A stretch of DNA of 64,000 nt, from contig CM069436.1 in the NCBI GenBank assembly GCA_035610365.1, forward strand, positions 7,430,937 to 7,494,936. The letters run 5' to 3'. Both the position numbers and the translations under genes were made by a program. Source of the DNA: Aquatica leii. Its lineage: Eukaryota > Arthropoda > Insecta > Coleoptera > Lampyridae. Shown here one piece after another: positions 12,330 through 24,065 of this stretch (the stretch's first letter is position 1; each line of letters opens with the position of its first letter). The notes beneath the pieces are model-generated. The model saw only the letters and a program-made list of their open reading frames with translations. It was not told where the DNA came from and ran no database searches.

Positions 12330-15230
12330 TTTTTTTTTTGAAAATATATTCTTCTACTACTATTTTTCCGGATTTGTTTACATTTGCCTCGGTTATATTA
12401 GCGCGCATTTTAAAGAAAATAAACACTGGATTTACCCAAAAATTCTTGGAAAATGTAAACCATTGATTTAGCGAACGTTTTTTGTGTAAATAACCGAAAA
12501 ATGTTTACATATCGTTTTCAACCTTTGACAGTAACTTGTTAAGATCCTTCGTTAGTACCGTGGCAAATTTTTTTGAATTTAATGGAACTAGATGGTCAAA
12601 GTAACTATTGAAATGATGGGTTGCACTTGCTCAGGTGTACCTTATTGTGAAAATTCAGCTTCCCATTTTGTGTAAAACAACATTCATCCGATACAAAAAT
12701 GTATGCAAAATAGGTTATTGTTCATGTACTAACCTGACAAGAAAATTGATAACATAAGCCAAAATTGTTATAATTATAAACGATGTTTTTTATGTAGTAA
12801 TAATATTACCCGACTGATAACATTATCCGTGATTTGAACAAGCAGCGAGCTCTGTAGGAAATTACTCATACATATTAGTAAAAAAAAACAATTTAAATGT
12901 CTGTATTATAATCCACATTTAATTATTAAAGAATATTAGTTTTATAGAAACTACATTGGTTAAGGATGTTTTTGTCAGTAGAAAATTTGAAACTGCTTTG
13001 CAGAACCTGATAGTCAACTGAGGTTAGATCATATAAAAATAGTAACATACAACATTTTTATAAAAGCATTTACACTATAATTGCTAACGCTTCTCAACAA
13101 AAACGTTTCAGCAAAAAATTCTAACCCGATTCACATACAACAAAAAGTACAAAAAACCTAACAAAAGAAGTACAAGATCCTTTTTGCAGAATTTTTTAAA
13201 TTCGATAAAAAAAATCTCATTAGACTGGGAAAATCTATGCTTTATTTATAAGTTTTTAAAAGGGCACAAGAATTTTGAAAACACAATCTACGACTTGAAA
13301 CTCGATCTTACTTATTTTCTTTCTAGCTAAATAAAGCTAGGTTTTTTGTGTAACTGCATTTTATAATTTTAGTAAAAGCATGAAGACTGACACAAGATAC
13401 TTCAACGGAAGTCGACTCTAAGTATAATTTATTCTTTTATCAATTGAATGGATCACACAAAAAGATATTGTTTCAGTTTCGGAAAGATGGTCGGATTTTG
13501 GCTTGTTTGTATTTTTTTTTCTACTACAAAGAATTTCTAAAAATCTTGATATTTTACAATTAAAAACAAAAGGTTAAAAATTTAAATTGTAAAAATAGTT
13601 TAGTATCAAATAGAAATAATCTTACTTAAGACTGTCAACCGAAGCTAAAAAAAGTGCCAAGTAAAACAAATTGGTTGTCTGCGACAGGTACATACAATTC
13701 TAAACTTAGAATGTGGAATGTCTATGACTTAAACAACAACTAAAAACGCCAGACAAACAGATAAAAATTTAAAAATAACTAAAATAAGATGGTACAGCAA
13801 TCATTCGTGCATGGTTAATAACTTCAAAGTTTATTATTGGACGAATCTTGGGAGAATTAAATTCAACACCGTTTGTTTATAAAGTTTTTAAGATGGTAAA
13901 TTACAACTTATTATACTTTAAAAATAATTCAGGACAAAAAAAACGGAAACGAAAAAATAGAAATACATTTATGTGAGATTTAAAGCTCCTAAAATTTAAA
14001 CTAAAATAAAAATATCTTTCAAAAGTTAACTAAAAGATACTTCATTAACTGAACAAATAATGGAAGTACCAAATATACACACAGTAAACGCGGCTTTGAT
14101 TAGATCTAAAAAAAAAACAAGAGTAATAACGCAGAATCAGTAAAAAAACTTTAAATGTCTAAAATTAATATAATTAAATAATTTTTATATATGTAACATT
14201 CTTAACTAAATGATGCCGTTTTAGTTACATACAACAACAATAAACACACAGTAAACAGAACTAACTAAAGACGAATTGTACTTTACAAGCATCGTTGCAG
14301 AAGCAATAACTCTAATTTAAGAATACGAAACAAGAAACAGGAGTTACTTGGCACAATATGAGCAAATGTAGTGAAAGATATGAAGGAACTTTCATACATA
14401 ATGCAGAAAACAGAAGTCGCAGAGGAATTAAAGTTGTAGAATATAAGAATTCGTTTAAGCTACTGCAATACAAGCAAAGTTTAGAAAGTTTTATGTATTC
14501 CACGTCTATGCAACAAATCATAACTGAAAAAGATTAAAACAAATAGATGCTTTTAAATAAACTCATAAATTTTTATTGTTATTATTAATCTTAAATTTCA
14601 GGATTTAAGCAAGAAAAAGCTGCAGTAAAAGCTATAAACAAAATTAGAAAATATGCGTCTTGAACGGTGTGGTAAACTTTTTTTGTAACATTTATTTAGA
14701 ACCTGCAGTTAATTTTAATTCTTTGTAATTTAAAGTTTTATTTTTTTAATAAATTTATAGTGCAAAGTAAAATTTATCGTTACAACTTTGAGTAACAACT
14801 TCGAAGAAACAACTACATAACCAAGAGAAGAAATGTATCTAATAACTTTAGCCTAATTGGTAACAATTGTTTCAAAAAACCTATTGCAAATACTTTCTTT
14901 AAAAAAGCATTTTCGGTTGATTTGTTGTGATTTCTTTGCTTGAAATTATTTAGGCTACAAAAACGTATTTGTGAAAAATTGTAAATTTACATGATGCATA
15001 GTTCTTAACTTTAAAAAACTTAAAACTTCTTTTTGTTATTTTCTTTTTCTCTCGAGGATGAACAGGCATTTAAAAAGAAAAAAAGAATATAGCAGTTAAT
15101 TTATTTTTTTTGTTTGATTTTTCTTTGTTTATTTTTGTGTATAATTGTGTGTCGACCTTAGCCTGCGGACAAATTAATCGTGTAAAAATAAGTATTATAA
15201 AGTAACCACGAAATTATTTCACTAGTAAAA
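12330..15230. other. AT-rich non-coding stretch
   Basis: I see no family-like frame, no clear terminal repeats and no RNA gene here. Part of it may be old LINE 5' sequence belonging to the element that becomes readable at 15240, but this cannot be shown by eye. Confidence 0.5.
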
Positions 15231-15239
15231 TTGTTATTG

Positions 15240-15980
15240 CAAAAACCACAAAGAGGTTACACCTTAACTGGAGAAGACACTCTAGAATTGTTGACAAAAC
15301 GCATTTTTGGGAAAGTACATCCAATACCTGCAAACGTAATAAATTTTGATATACTTAAAAAACGGGACTGAAAACTGGATTATTTAAACTGCAAATTTTT
15401 TTTCACCATATGAAGCTCTAGATTTTGATGGGATATTACCAATCATAATACAAAAAAGGATTAAATTTTTGATTTTGCTTTTGTGTTCATTATTTGGAGC
15501 TAGTATAGGTCTAAGTTACGTGTCAAATTATTAGTGGAGTAGTAGTTTTATACCTAGGACGAAAACGAAAATTATCGAACCAGACAAAACGTTTACATCC
15601 AATTAACTTGACATCTTTTATACTCAAAACTATTAAAAAATGAATGCATAAGTATATTAAAAACAAAGCAATGGACATTTACCTTTACAAGTAGAAAAAA
15701 ACTTCAGCACTTGTAGAAACTGTTGACGAAAGTATTTCAAATAAGCAATGAAAGTAAATATTTGGGAGTCACTTTTTATACTAAATTAATTTTCAACGCT
15801 CATTTTAAAGAAAACAATCAACAAAGCTATTCGGACATTTTAGATCTGTATAAATCTGATAAGAAATGCATAAGAACTAAAACCAGAAATAATTATAAAT
15901 TAATAGATTACTCTAAAGTAATATTTCCTACAGTCACATATGGATCTACAATATATGGTATAGCATAAATCTAGTCGAGT
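15240..15980 (+). mobile_element. I/Loa-like LINE, reverse transcriptase part
   Basis: Plus-strand pieces read LTGEDTLELLTKRIFGKVHP at 15260-15320 (pre-RT linker), DFDGILPIIIQKRIKFLI near 15425-15480 (RT start) and KYLGVTFYTKLIFNAHF at 15755-15805 (RT C-terminal box YLGV.LD.KL.F). The frame ends in TVTYGSTIYGIA at 15966, where the RTE-like element begins. The counterpart of this family on the minus strand is at 7740-10590. It is decayed by many stops; the downstream remainder lies at 18780-19510. Confidence 0.75.
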
Positions 15981-15984
15981 AATT

Positions 15985-18780
15985 AGTAACGGGTAGAATG
16001 GGAATAAGCAACAGGTCTACTGCACGGAAGCGACGCAAGCCTTGTCTCTATCTCTCTAATCTCCTAAACAACATTATCTTAATTCTTCAAAATCATACTT
16101 ACCACAGCTTATACTACACATATCAATGCCAACTTGCCAACTTGCAGTAGCAAGTGTTCCGATGCCAAATCCCTAAAATCATGCCAAGTTGTATAACACA
16201 GAATACACCTCAGGCAGGTAAGTCTAAAAGCTCAGAATCTCGTATTAACAATAAGTCAATCAGCCCTAATAATTCTGTAGAAGAGGGCAAAAAAATTGCA
16301 AAGCAACAAGCTAAACTTATGATTGCGACATACAACTGCATAATTATGAGAAGTGAAGCACAACTATACAATCTAGAAAATGTTAAAATAAAAAAAATGC
16401 ATTTTTTCTACATGCACGACAAAGAAAGCCAAAGAGGAATAAGCTTTCTTATTAACAAGAAACTGCTGCCTTATGTGGAATGCATGAAAGGAATTCTAGA
16501 TAGAATTCCATTAAAATCAAAGATAAGACAAATAATAAATTGACGCATGACGACGAAGAAGTAAAACTTTTATACGAGAACATATAAAGAGCAAAAAAAG
16601 AAAACAAATTTAAAGAAGACAGTCATAGAAGATTTCAACTCCGTATTAAAGCAATGGCAAGAACAAAGCAAAGAATATATAAGAAAATACAGGCTCAGTG
16701 TACGGAACTCAAGAAGAGGCAATCTTATAAACTTGCTAGAAAAACAAAAAATGTACGTCATGAATACGTTTTTCAATAAAAAAAACACCAAATAAAATCG
16801 ACGTAGATCAAACCTGACGGAAACACTAAAAACGTATTTGACTTAATTGTACCATCAGTCAAGGACATAAAAAAAGACGTCACAACCCTAAATACATTGA
16901 ACACAGGCAGCGATCACAGAGTAATTAGACTACGAACAAACATTAAAAGACACAAATTAAGAAAAAATATAAGGAAAACAAACAAAATTTTTATAGACAC
17001 AGTGATACCAATCAAAGGAAGACGAAAACCTTAACAAAACACCATGAAACCTTATAACAGACCTATCTAAAGCTTCAATAGAAATAGTAAAAAAAAAACA
17101 ACACGAAAACAAAATATCAGAGGAAACGCAAAAAAAATAAAACAAAAATTATTATATCGCACAGCATAATATGCAGCAGAGCAATGTAGACAAACACGAA
17201 AAAACAATCATCCGTAAAGATCTCGAAAAAATATAGAAAGGCAGAACATGTAATAGAAAAAAAGTTATAAAATGCATGAGAAAAAAAGAAGAAAAACAAC
17301 AAACTCTGGAACTAAAAAATAAAAATGGCATAGAAACAGAATAAAAATATTAAGAATCACTGAAAGATGTTGTGGAAACCTATACGATACAAAAATTAAC
17401 AAACTACCCTGAACAGCATCAGATTCGAGGTTAGTCAATGTAGGATCCAGAAGATATTCTAGAAATCAATTAGAAAGAAATTCCGTATCCCACGGGAAGC
17501 TTAAAAAACAACAAAACACCTGCAGAAAACAATATCCTAGCTGATATGATCAAAGAAGTAAAATGAATAGTTATACCAAAGCTGAAAAAGCTGAAAAATG
17601 CTATACTAGTAACTCTATTTAAGAATGAAGACAAGGTATATTAGAAAAAACTACCGACCGATAAACTTATTGTCACAAGTAGATTTATACGAATAATAGC
17701 AAATAGAAACAAAAGCTAGACTAATACCAACCGGTAGCTCAAGCAGCATTTAGAAAAAACTATAGCACATCAGGCCACTTATTGACGATAAATGTTCTCA
17801 TAGTGAAAACAATAGAATACAACCTTCCACTATAAATAGCCTTTGTGTACTACGAGAAGGCCTTCGACTGAGTAAAACACTGGGCAATATTTGATGAAGT
17901 AGACAACGGACGTATAGTCCACCACTATAAAAAAATACTGAAAATATATATAAACAGTAAAATCGACAATAAGGCTACACAACAAATACATATGAAAAGA
18001 GTTATAAGACAGGACGATACAATATCGCCCAAATTTTATACCCTATCGCTAAAAGGCATTTAAAAAAAATTAATAGTGAAAGTCTTTCACATGACATGAC
18101 ATTCGCATACGACATCGTCCTGACCGCCGAGATTAAAGAAGATCGAAAAAAAATGCTTATAATCCTAGAAAAAGAATCAGCTAAGGTTGGATTGAAAATA
18201 AATCTAAACAAAACAAACATAATGAGTCCTCAGCAGATAGAAATAACAATTAATGGAATACAAATAGAAAATGTCGACGAATATGTGTATCTGAGACAAA
18301 AGATCATAGTAGACTGAAAAATAACGACGTAGAAATCGAAAAACGGCGAATATTAGACTAGGCGGCATTTGGAAAGCTAAGATATATACTAAAAGATAAG
18401 AAAACACTACCAGTCTGAGAATAGCACTAAGAGACAAAAAGAGAAATGAGTAGATCAGACAAAAAAACAAATTTCACCGATATAATATACAAACAATAAC
18501 GAGCTTAAAATAGAAATATGCTGGACGTGTTGCTAGAACAACAAACAACAAGTGGAATAACAAAATCATTAAATGTAGACCATGGGAAAAAACGAGAAAG
18601 AAGAAGACTAATTGCACGATGGTACAACGACATCAAAAAGGTCACAGAACTGAAATAAATAGTAGATACTCAAAATAGAGAGAACTGGAAGTATAAGAGG
18701 GAAACTTATACCCAATTCTAAGCGCAACAAGGCTCATAAGATGAAATCCAAAAAAAATAGTATCCATAACAAGACTGAGC
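15985..18780 (+). mobile_element. RTE-like LINE inserted in the I/Loa-like LINE
   Basis: APE endonuclease pieces come first (KLMIATYNCIIMRSEAQLYN at 16312-16375, then RGISFLINKKLLPYVECM; SDHRVIRLRTN near 16910-16945). A linker follows with GSLKNNKTPAENNILADMIK near 17495-17555. RT motifs come next: IAFVYYEKAFD near 17837-17870 (motif A), RQDDTISPKFYTLSLKGI near 18008-18062, and MTFAYDIVLTAEI at 18096 (motif C, where the usual ADD reads AYD). ESAKVGLKINLNKTNIMSP then leads to the YVYLRQ box near 18285-18300. The 3' part near 18590-18700 resembles the RTE C-terminus (W.DDI..., ENW). The frame is broken by many stops. It separates two halves of another LINE, so it inserted later. Confidence 0.72.
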
Positions 18781-18784
18781 AAAC

Positions 18785-19510
18785 ATAGATTTTCGTGTCT
18801 AGGAATCACAAGAAAAATATGAACGATGCTCACTGCACAATATGAAAATTTTACTTAGACTTTCTACCTCTACATTTAGTAGTAGAATCAAAAGCTTTGA
18901 CAGCAACGTACAACCGGTTCTACTATTCACTCCTACAAACCTTATCGTGTAGTTATACAGATAAAAAAAATGAGACAAATAGACAACAATAAAAAAAACA
19001 ATCATCTTGTATACAGATAGTTCCAAAACTGCACAGTACATCGCTAGCAGTAGATCAGAGAGCAACTTTAGCGTAAACCTGAACTGTCGAACAAACGTAT
19101 TTCATGCAGAAGTTATAGCAATATCTGCTTGTGCTCAAGAAATAATTAAAAAATCCTATCAAAACAAAAAGATTCAAATCGTTACTGATAGCTCAGAAGC
19201 ATATAATTCACGTAATGTGTAAAAGATTTGTCTCGTGATATGCACAGTACACAGAATTGAGATTCACACAAATATAATACAATAATTGGTGTTTTGCTAT
19301 GCCATTGTCTTTAGAAAATCGCGCAGAAAAGTTCTGCCTACAGGATTTTTACAAATTATGCAAACTCTAAAAACTTTTGACTTAGTAACAGTACGTTCTA
19401 AAACAATTAAAGACTATGTACTTGCTAGTCTATTTAGCCAATGCACAAAAGAATTACCCTACAATGGATCTATTAGATCTATTAGCGAAAAAAAGTTTAA
19501 ACTCTTGAAG
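18785..19510 (+). mobile_element. I/Loa-like LINE, RNase H part
   Basis: This continues the LINE cut at about 15980. Near 18790-18900 the segment RFSCLGITRKI and then FLPLHLVVESKAL matches the region between RT and RNase H in I/Loa-like LINEs. At 19007-19222 the RNase H domain reads MYTDSSKTAQYIASS (catalytic YTDSS), EVIAISACAQEI (second acidic residue) and IQIVTDSSEAYNS (third acidic residue). A tail resembling SKTIKDYVLASLFSQ follows at 19400-19445. It is decayed. It abuts the minus-strand Penelope-like endonuclease at about 19510-19540. Confidence 0.7.
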
Positions 19511-19539
19511 TAATGTTTTTCGATTGTTGTCTTGTAAAA

Positions 19540-20010
19540 ACTTAACGTTTTTCTGCTCATCATCATATAATCTTTGTTCTTTGCAAATATTTCAACGTTG
19601 TCTTAGCTAATAGTATCAATTCGTTGTTGATGTAAGTGTTCTGTGATTATTGATTTCTCAATGTATCTTTGTTGTGTGTCTCTTTGATGTTTTTTATTCT
19701 GCACTATATACCTTGTCCAGTTTGTTCTACATATGACTTTCCACAACTACCCTGAATTTCGTAGATTCCCTTGATTCGTAGTTCCAGTATTTGGTTATTA
19801 TTTGCAGATACAAGTTGTTCGATCTTTTTGACTGAGTTGTATCTTACTTTGATGTTTCTCCTGTCCACTTCGACAACGTACGGTAAATGAACGAATCCAG
19901 CTAGTACTGATTGTGGTTCGTTTTTTTGTAGTATTTGTTGTTCTGATTACTTTAGATTTTATTACGGTACAACGTAAACCTTGCGTAGGCTGAAGCTCGA
20001 TCACTCGCCG
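19540..20010 (-). pseudogene. Penelope-like GIY-YIG endonuclease, partial
   Basis: The minus strand reads SVLAGFVHLPYV near 19910-19875, then RYNSVKKIEQL, then GIYEIQGSCGKSYVEQTGQG near 19770-19715. The last is a GIY-YIG nuclease core with the CCHC-like insertion spacing seen in Penelope-like elements, here with SYVEQTG in place of SYIGQTG. In the family this domain nicks the target DNA for insertion. The frame is interrupted, and the copy ends before the conserved arginine/histidine part. The matching reverse transcriptase is at 21096-22090, separated by an unknown repeat (copy A). Confidence 0.7.
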
Positions 20011-20029
20011 ATAACTTAATCACTACAAA

Positions 20030-21095
20030 GAAAGCAACGGCAGCTCTGAATTTTGATTAATTGTGTGGGTAACTAATATGATTTAGTCTAGCCTTCAATA
20101 GGTCAATTATAACTTAGTTAAAAAATTCCAGAACGTAGAGAAATAGGTGCCTGTTTTCACCTGACAAACATTTAAGGTAAACAAATATAATAATCAGTAT
20201 ATTTATTGAAGGGCAACATAAAAAAAATATTAGAAAGAACAATCAGAAACCGAAGTATACAATAACTAATTGTTTAAAAAAATTAATACTAGTATTAGCA
20301 GATTCTTAAATTAGGCAACACGTAGGTACATGAGTTATTAATATTAAGAATTAGTGAATATAATTTCATAAAATAAACAAAACAGATTAATCAAATCAAT
20401 GCAAACCTAGACGCAGAAATTAATCGTGACAACATGTATAAATAGTTCGTATCTACGTTCGACACCAACACGAATTAAAAAATAATCGAAAAAAGTTATT
20501 TGCGGTTTTCCTGACATGCGATGAACTAATGGCATGTCCAAAACATCCCCCTAAAGTTGCTGAAAGTGTAACAAATAGATATATGATGGTATTAGATACA
20601 AGTAAGTTGCTAACAGTTCATGCGATGAGTGTTGTATTGTACATAATAGGCCAAGCTACGAAATGACTTTTTCAGTGAAAAAAATTTAGATGTGCCACCG
20701 AGTCTTAGGGATTAATTGTCCATCCCACAAATATTCCACAAAGTTTGACTCCAAATTAGCCGTTAAAACTTAGGTGTTTGTTTCTGGCATCCATACACGT
20801 TCAAATTCTCGATCGAAAAGAAGAAATACTTGGGAAATATTTAACAATTTCCGAAATGGCAGACACGTGGAGGTAACAACTTGCTGCGATAATACAAAAA
20901 AAAATTAAATCGCGCCGTAACAATAGAACCCAGAAAATCTTTCACATGCCAACACATCAAAATCGAAATTGATTTACCGATTAATAGCGTGGATGGTCCA
21001 CGATACCTAAAATGTAGATAATAACTTCCAACTCGTAAATGACATTTACGCCTAGACAAAATTCACACAGCAGGAAAAACCATTTCAAGGTTTTT
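20030..21095. repeat. Unknown dispersed repeat, copy A
   Basis: It shares ordered landmarks with copies B (49710-50625) and C (62700-63400), all in the same orientation. Near the left end: GTAAACAAATA followed by an ATATTTATTG-type segment. In the middle: a GGCAACACGTA-like segment. Near the right end: AAATTCACACAGCA, then TTTTTTAACA. On the minus strand the left part carries AATAAA-like signals. It sits between the RT and the endonuclease of a Penelope-like element, so it is probably an insertion. It could be a solo LTR, since its right end TTTTTTAACA resembles an LTR end, but the left end and a target duplication were not fixed. Confidence 0.55.
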
Positions 21096-22090
21096 TAACA
21101 TAACAATTTATATCCATTCCTTGTCAGAGCGTCAGTTATTCGTACAATCTCTGCTAGTCGATTTTCCTCTCTGCTCGTTGTAGAAGTGTCGTGATAAGTA
21201 ATTTGTTGTTGTGGGTGGTGTGATGTAGCACGTAGATATCTGTCTGTATCATTTTTTTTTCTGTATTCGATGTGACATAGCCTGTTGTGCGTGAATTGTA
21301 CTAGTACAAGCCAGAAAAGGTAAGCATCCATCTTTTTCAACTTCCATCGTAAAACCGATGTGTGGATATTGTCCGCTTGTGTGGTTTAGGAATTGTTGCA
21401 GAGGTCCCATTCCATATGGCCATGTTATAAAGGTATCATCCACATAGCAGTACCAGTACGTGAGTTTTTTGTCACTCATTTGTACGACCCCTTCTTTAAA
21501 GGTATTTATGAAAATATTACTGACGATAACTGAGAACCCAAAGCAGCGCTACTCTTCTGCTTGTAATATTCGTTGCTCCACAAGAAGTACGTTGTACTTC
21601 AACATAACCTAGTTAAGTCGATTTTTAATCATCGCTTAATACTTTCGACACTAATTTTTCTCTGGTACGTCGCAATGATTCTTCTACTAATGGGTTGGTA
21701 AAAAATGGAACGACATGACAACTTACTAGAATGTCTTTGTTTGTCATTTGGTGTTGCTGTAGTAGTTCTACAAAATGTACGGAATTCATTACGTAGCCGT
21801 TAGTCGATCCGACATATTGTTGCAGGTTTAGCCAGATATTTTGCAAGTTTGTAAGTAGATCATCCGCCAGTACTAACAATCGGTCTAAGCGGATTCCTCT
21901 GTTTATGAATCTACGGTAATCCGTATAACCGAAGTGAAATTGTCTCCAACGGTAGCAAATGTCTTTGGTTTTCTTTTGGTATAGATGCATATTTGATAGT
22001 TCTCTAGATTCGCGTTCATTTTTATTGTTGGATCTCTGCTCAGCTTGGTGTAGTATTCTGAATTTAAATCTAAAATGTTGTGATTCTTTC
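21096..22090 (-). pseudogene. Penelope-like reverse transcriptase, partial
   Basis: From the 5' side: 21990-21625 reads LRRTREKL after a segment with LQQYVGSTNGYVMNSVHFVE and NKDILVSCHVVPFFTNPLVE, typical of Penelope-like RT. At 21479-21249 the catalytic YWYCYVDDTFITWPYG (motif C) is followed by LQQFLNHTSGQYPHIGFTME. At 21340-21095 it continues with NRLCHIEYRKKNDTDRYL and ATSHHPQQQITYH. In the family this RT copies the element RNA; the plus-strand relative at 54430-56574 has the same boxes (HYDRYLH, SHHHPQQK). At least two frame changes break it. The nuclease part lies beyond repeat copy A. Confidence 0.85.
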
Positions 22091-22127
22091 GTATTTCTTT
22101 AATGCCATCCGTTGCATTTAAATGATG

Positions 22128-22343
22128 TTCAACTGAGATTGGTAAACCCTTTATGTTAGGAGTGGCTATAAAAACTACTTGAAGAGTTTTCTTATGGCGA
22201 CGTTTCGTGGAACGGTTGTGTCCACTTCTTCAGGCCAACTGAATTTATTAAAAAGAAAAGATAACAACATAAGTAAAAACGACAGTTACAATCCGGTGAG
22301 AGCTACAAACTATTATTCTACTTATTATAAATGCTATTTTTTT
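22128..22343 (-). repeat. Left arm of a ~215-bp hairpin at the Penelope-like 5' end
   Basis: Read as reverse complement, this arm matches 22512-22729 apparently without a mismatch, from GTTCAACTGAGATTGG on the outer side to AAATGCTATTTTT on the inner side, with a ~168-bp spacer. Penelope-like elements are known for inverted or partial terminal repeats (pLTRs). This arm lies just upstream of the RT and carries the hammerhead-like motif in the element's own orientation. Confidence 0.85.
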
Positions 22344-22511
22344 AATTTAATTTAAACAAACAATTAATGGTCGTGTTAGTGATTTAGTTTGTACAGGTTT
22401 CGTGTAATTTATATTAATTGTTTTTTGTTATTTATTAATTTTACATTTATGATGTTGTTTGCGGACCAGTCTACTTTTTATTTGTTTTCCGTAAGTAATC
22501 ATCTATATTTA

Positions 22512-22729
22512 TAAAAAAATAGCATTTATAATAAGTAGAATAATAGTTTGTAGCTCTCACCGGATTGTAACTGTCGTTTTTACTTATGTTGTTATCTTTT
22601 CTTTTTAATAAATTCAGTTGGCCTGAAGAAGTGGACACAACCGTTCCACGAAACGTCGCCATAAGAAAACTCTTCAAGTAGTTTTTATAGCCACTCCTAA
22701 CATAAAGGGTTTACCAATCTCAGTTGAAC
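22512..22729 (+). repeat. Right arm of the ~215-bp hairpin
   Basis: This is the inverted counterpart of 22128-22343. It contains GGCCTGAAGAAGTGG and GAAACGTCGCC in plus orientation. The sequence leaves the repeat after CAGTTGAACT near 22729. Confidence 0.85.
22621..22660 (+). ncRNA. Hammerhead-ribozyme-like core in a Penelope-like terminal repeat
   Basis: The core CTGAAGA (22623-22629) is followed by a short stem (GTGGA with TCCAC) and then GAAACGTCG, the order of a hammerhead catalytic core (CUGANGA, stem II, GAAA). Penelope-like elements are known to carry hammerhead motifs in their terminal repeats. One extra A sits between CTGAAGA and the stem, and I did not identify the cleavage strand, so activity is unproven. 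The mirror copy is at 22196-22236 on the minus strand. Confidence 0.45.
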
Positions 22730-23084
22730 TACGCATTAGGAGGTATAAAACACTTTTCTTAATTAAATGATGTTCTTTGCTGGTGGTTTAGATCTTCGTA
22801 AGATACAGCAAGTTTCATTTTTAATTTCCTCTGCTTCCTTTACAGGTATAGTTCTGATAGCGTATTCCACTTATGTAACAATTTCGCCATTCGGTATCTC
22901 TAATCTTTTTATATAACCTTTAATCGGCAATCGCAGATTACTTACACTAACAAGAAGGATATGCCATAAACTATGACAACGTTAAAGAACTTGCAAAGAA
23001 CAAACATTGTTATCAATGAACGGCTGAAAACAATAATGAACAGCAACAGTCTTCTTGGGATATTTATTTTCACTCGTGCTTTGA

Positions 23085-24065
23085 GGCAGCCAGTAGGGAT
23101 TGCTTATTACTTATAGAGTGTCTTTAGGCGTTTTTATTTAAAATGTTGTTAAAACGGATTAAGATTTGGTAATTGTGGCGTCTAAGCCATCCACGTCGTG
23201 GTGTGCGCTGATTTGTGGCAAGTGGAGTTCTCTTGGTGGGTTTTTACGCCATCGGTGTTTGTATAATCATAAAATTTGCGTTATTGACGGTGTTAGAAAT
23301 GTTTCAAAACGGCAATGTATTTCACGCTGTTCATTTGCTTTTCACACAACACTATTTTGTCTATCCCATCGGCAGCTATGCAACCCCAGATCATGATTAA
23401 CCATTCACCGTGTTTAATAATAGGCACCACATATTCTAAATACATAAAGTAAATAACAATACAGTTCGTCTAACCACAGTACATTGGACCAATGTTCCAT
23501 TGTCTAAATCTCTATATTTTTGAGCCAACATCAACCGATTTTTCTTATTCTGCTCTGACAGCCACGGCTTCTTCCTTGCAACTTTTTAATCCAGTTTTAA
23601 TAAGCTTTCCTTTCACAGTATACACCCTCACTGATTTAAATTATGCGGTGCTGCTTAACTAACAACCGGTCTTCACAAACTGTAGTAATTTTTCTTCTAA
23701 CTGTTCATGGTCTGTTTTTATGTGCACCAGTCTCCTTAAACCGATTTTGTACAAATTTCACTGCACATCTGTGACTATTTTTACTTGTTTATGTAGAATC
23801 TCAACTTTTGGGCGTTTAGTTTTTAGAAATATGGTAACACTGCAAGCACTGACAACACACTAATACTCTAAACGTAAAATAGCAAATTTAAAGGAACAGT
23901 GTCTTAAAGCATATCTACATATCGCAAACATTTCTTTTTGATTTATTTCTGTCAAAATAAAACGCGGTCGATGTGGTAGTAATACCATAAAACGCTTATC
24001 TGAACACTAATTGTTGAGACAGTGGCCAAGTATATAGATGCCTAATACTTTTGCATACGGCTCTG
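23085..24065 (-). mobile_element. Tc1-family DNA transposon, decayed
   Basis: The minus strand reads KKPWLSEQNKKNRLMLAQKY near 23590-23530 and MIWGCIAADGIDKIVLC at 23397-23347. The first is the R/K-K-P...K..RL.FA box upstream of the first catalytic Asp of Tc1 transposases; the second is the box between the first and second Asp. A trace of the later SPDLNPIE box (NYQILIRF) is near 23175. The enzyme family cuts and pastes at TA sites using a DDE triad. Frames change several times and the catalytic Asp regions are damaged. The right end near 24035-24065 has ATGCCTAATACTTTTGCATA, typical of a Tc1 terminal repeat; I could not find a matching left end near 22960-23085. Confidence 0.7.

Noticed and set aside
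18002-19065. Phe/Leu/Tyr-rich minus-strand frames
   Set aside because: Shadows of the AT-rich RTE-like LINE on the plus strand.
22471-22677. 68-residue minus-strand frame
   Set aside because: It lies in one arm of the Penelope-like hairpin and is a by-product of the repeat.
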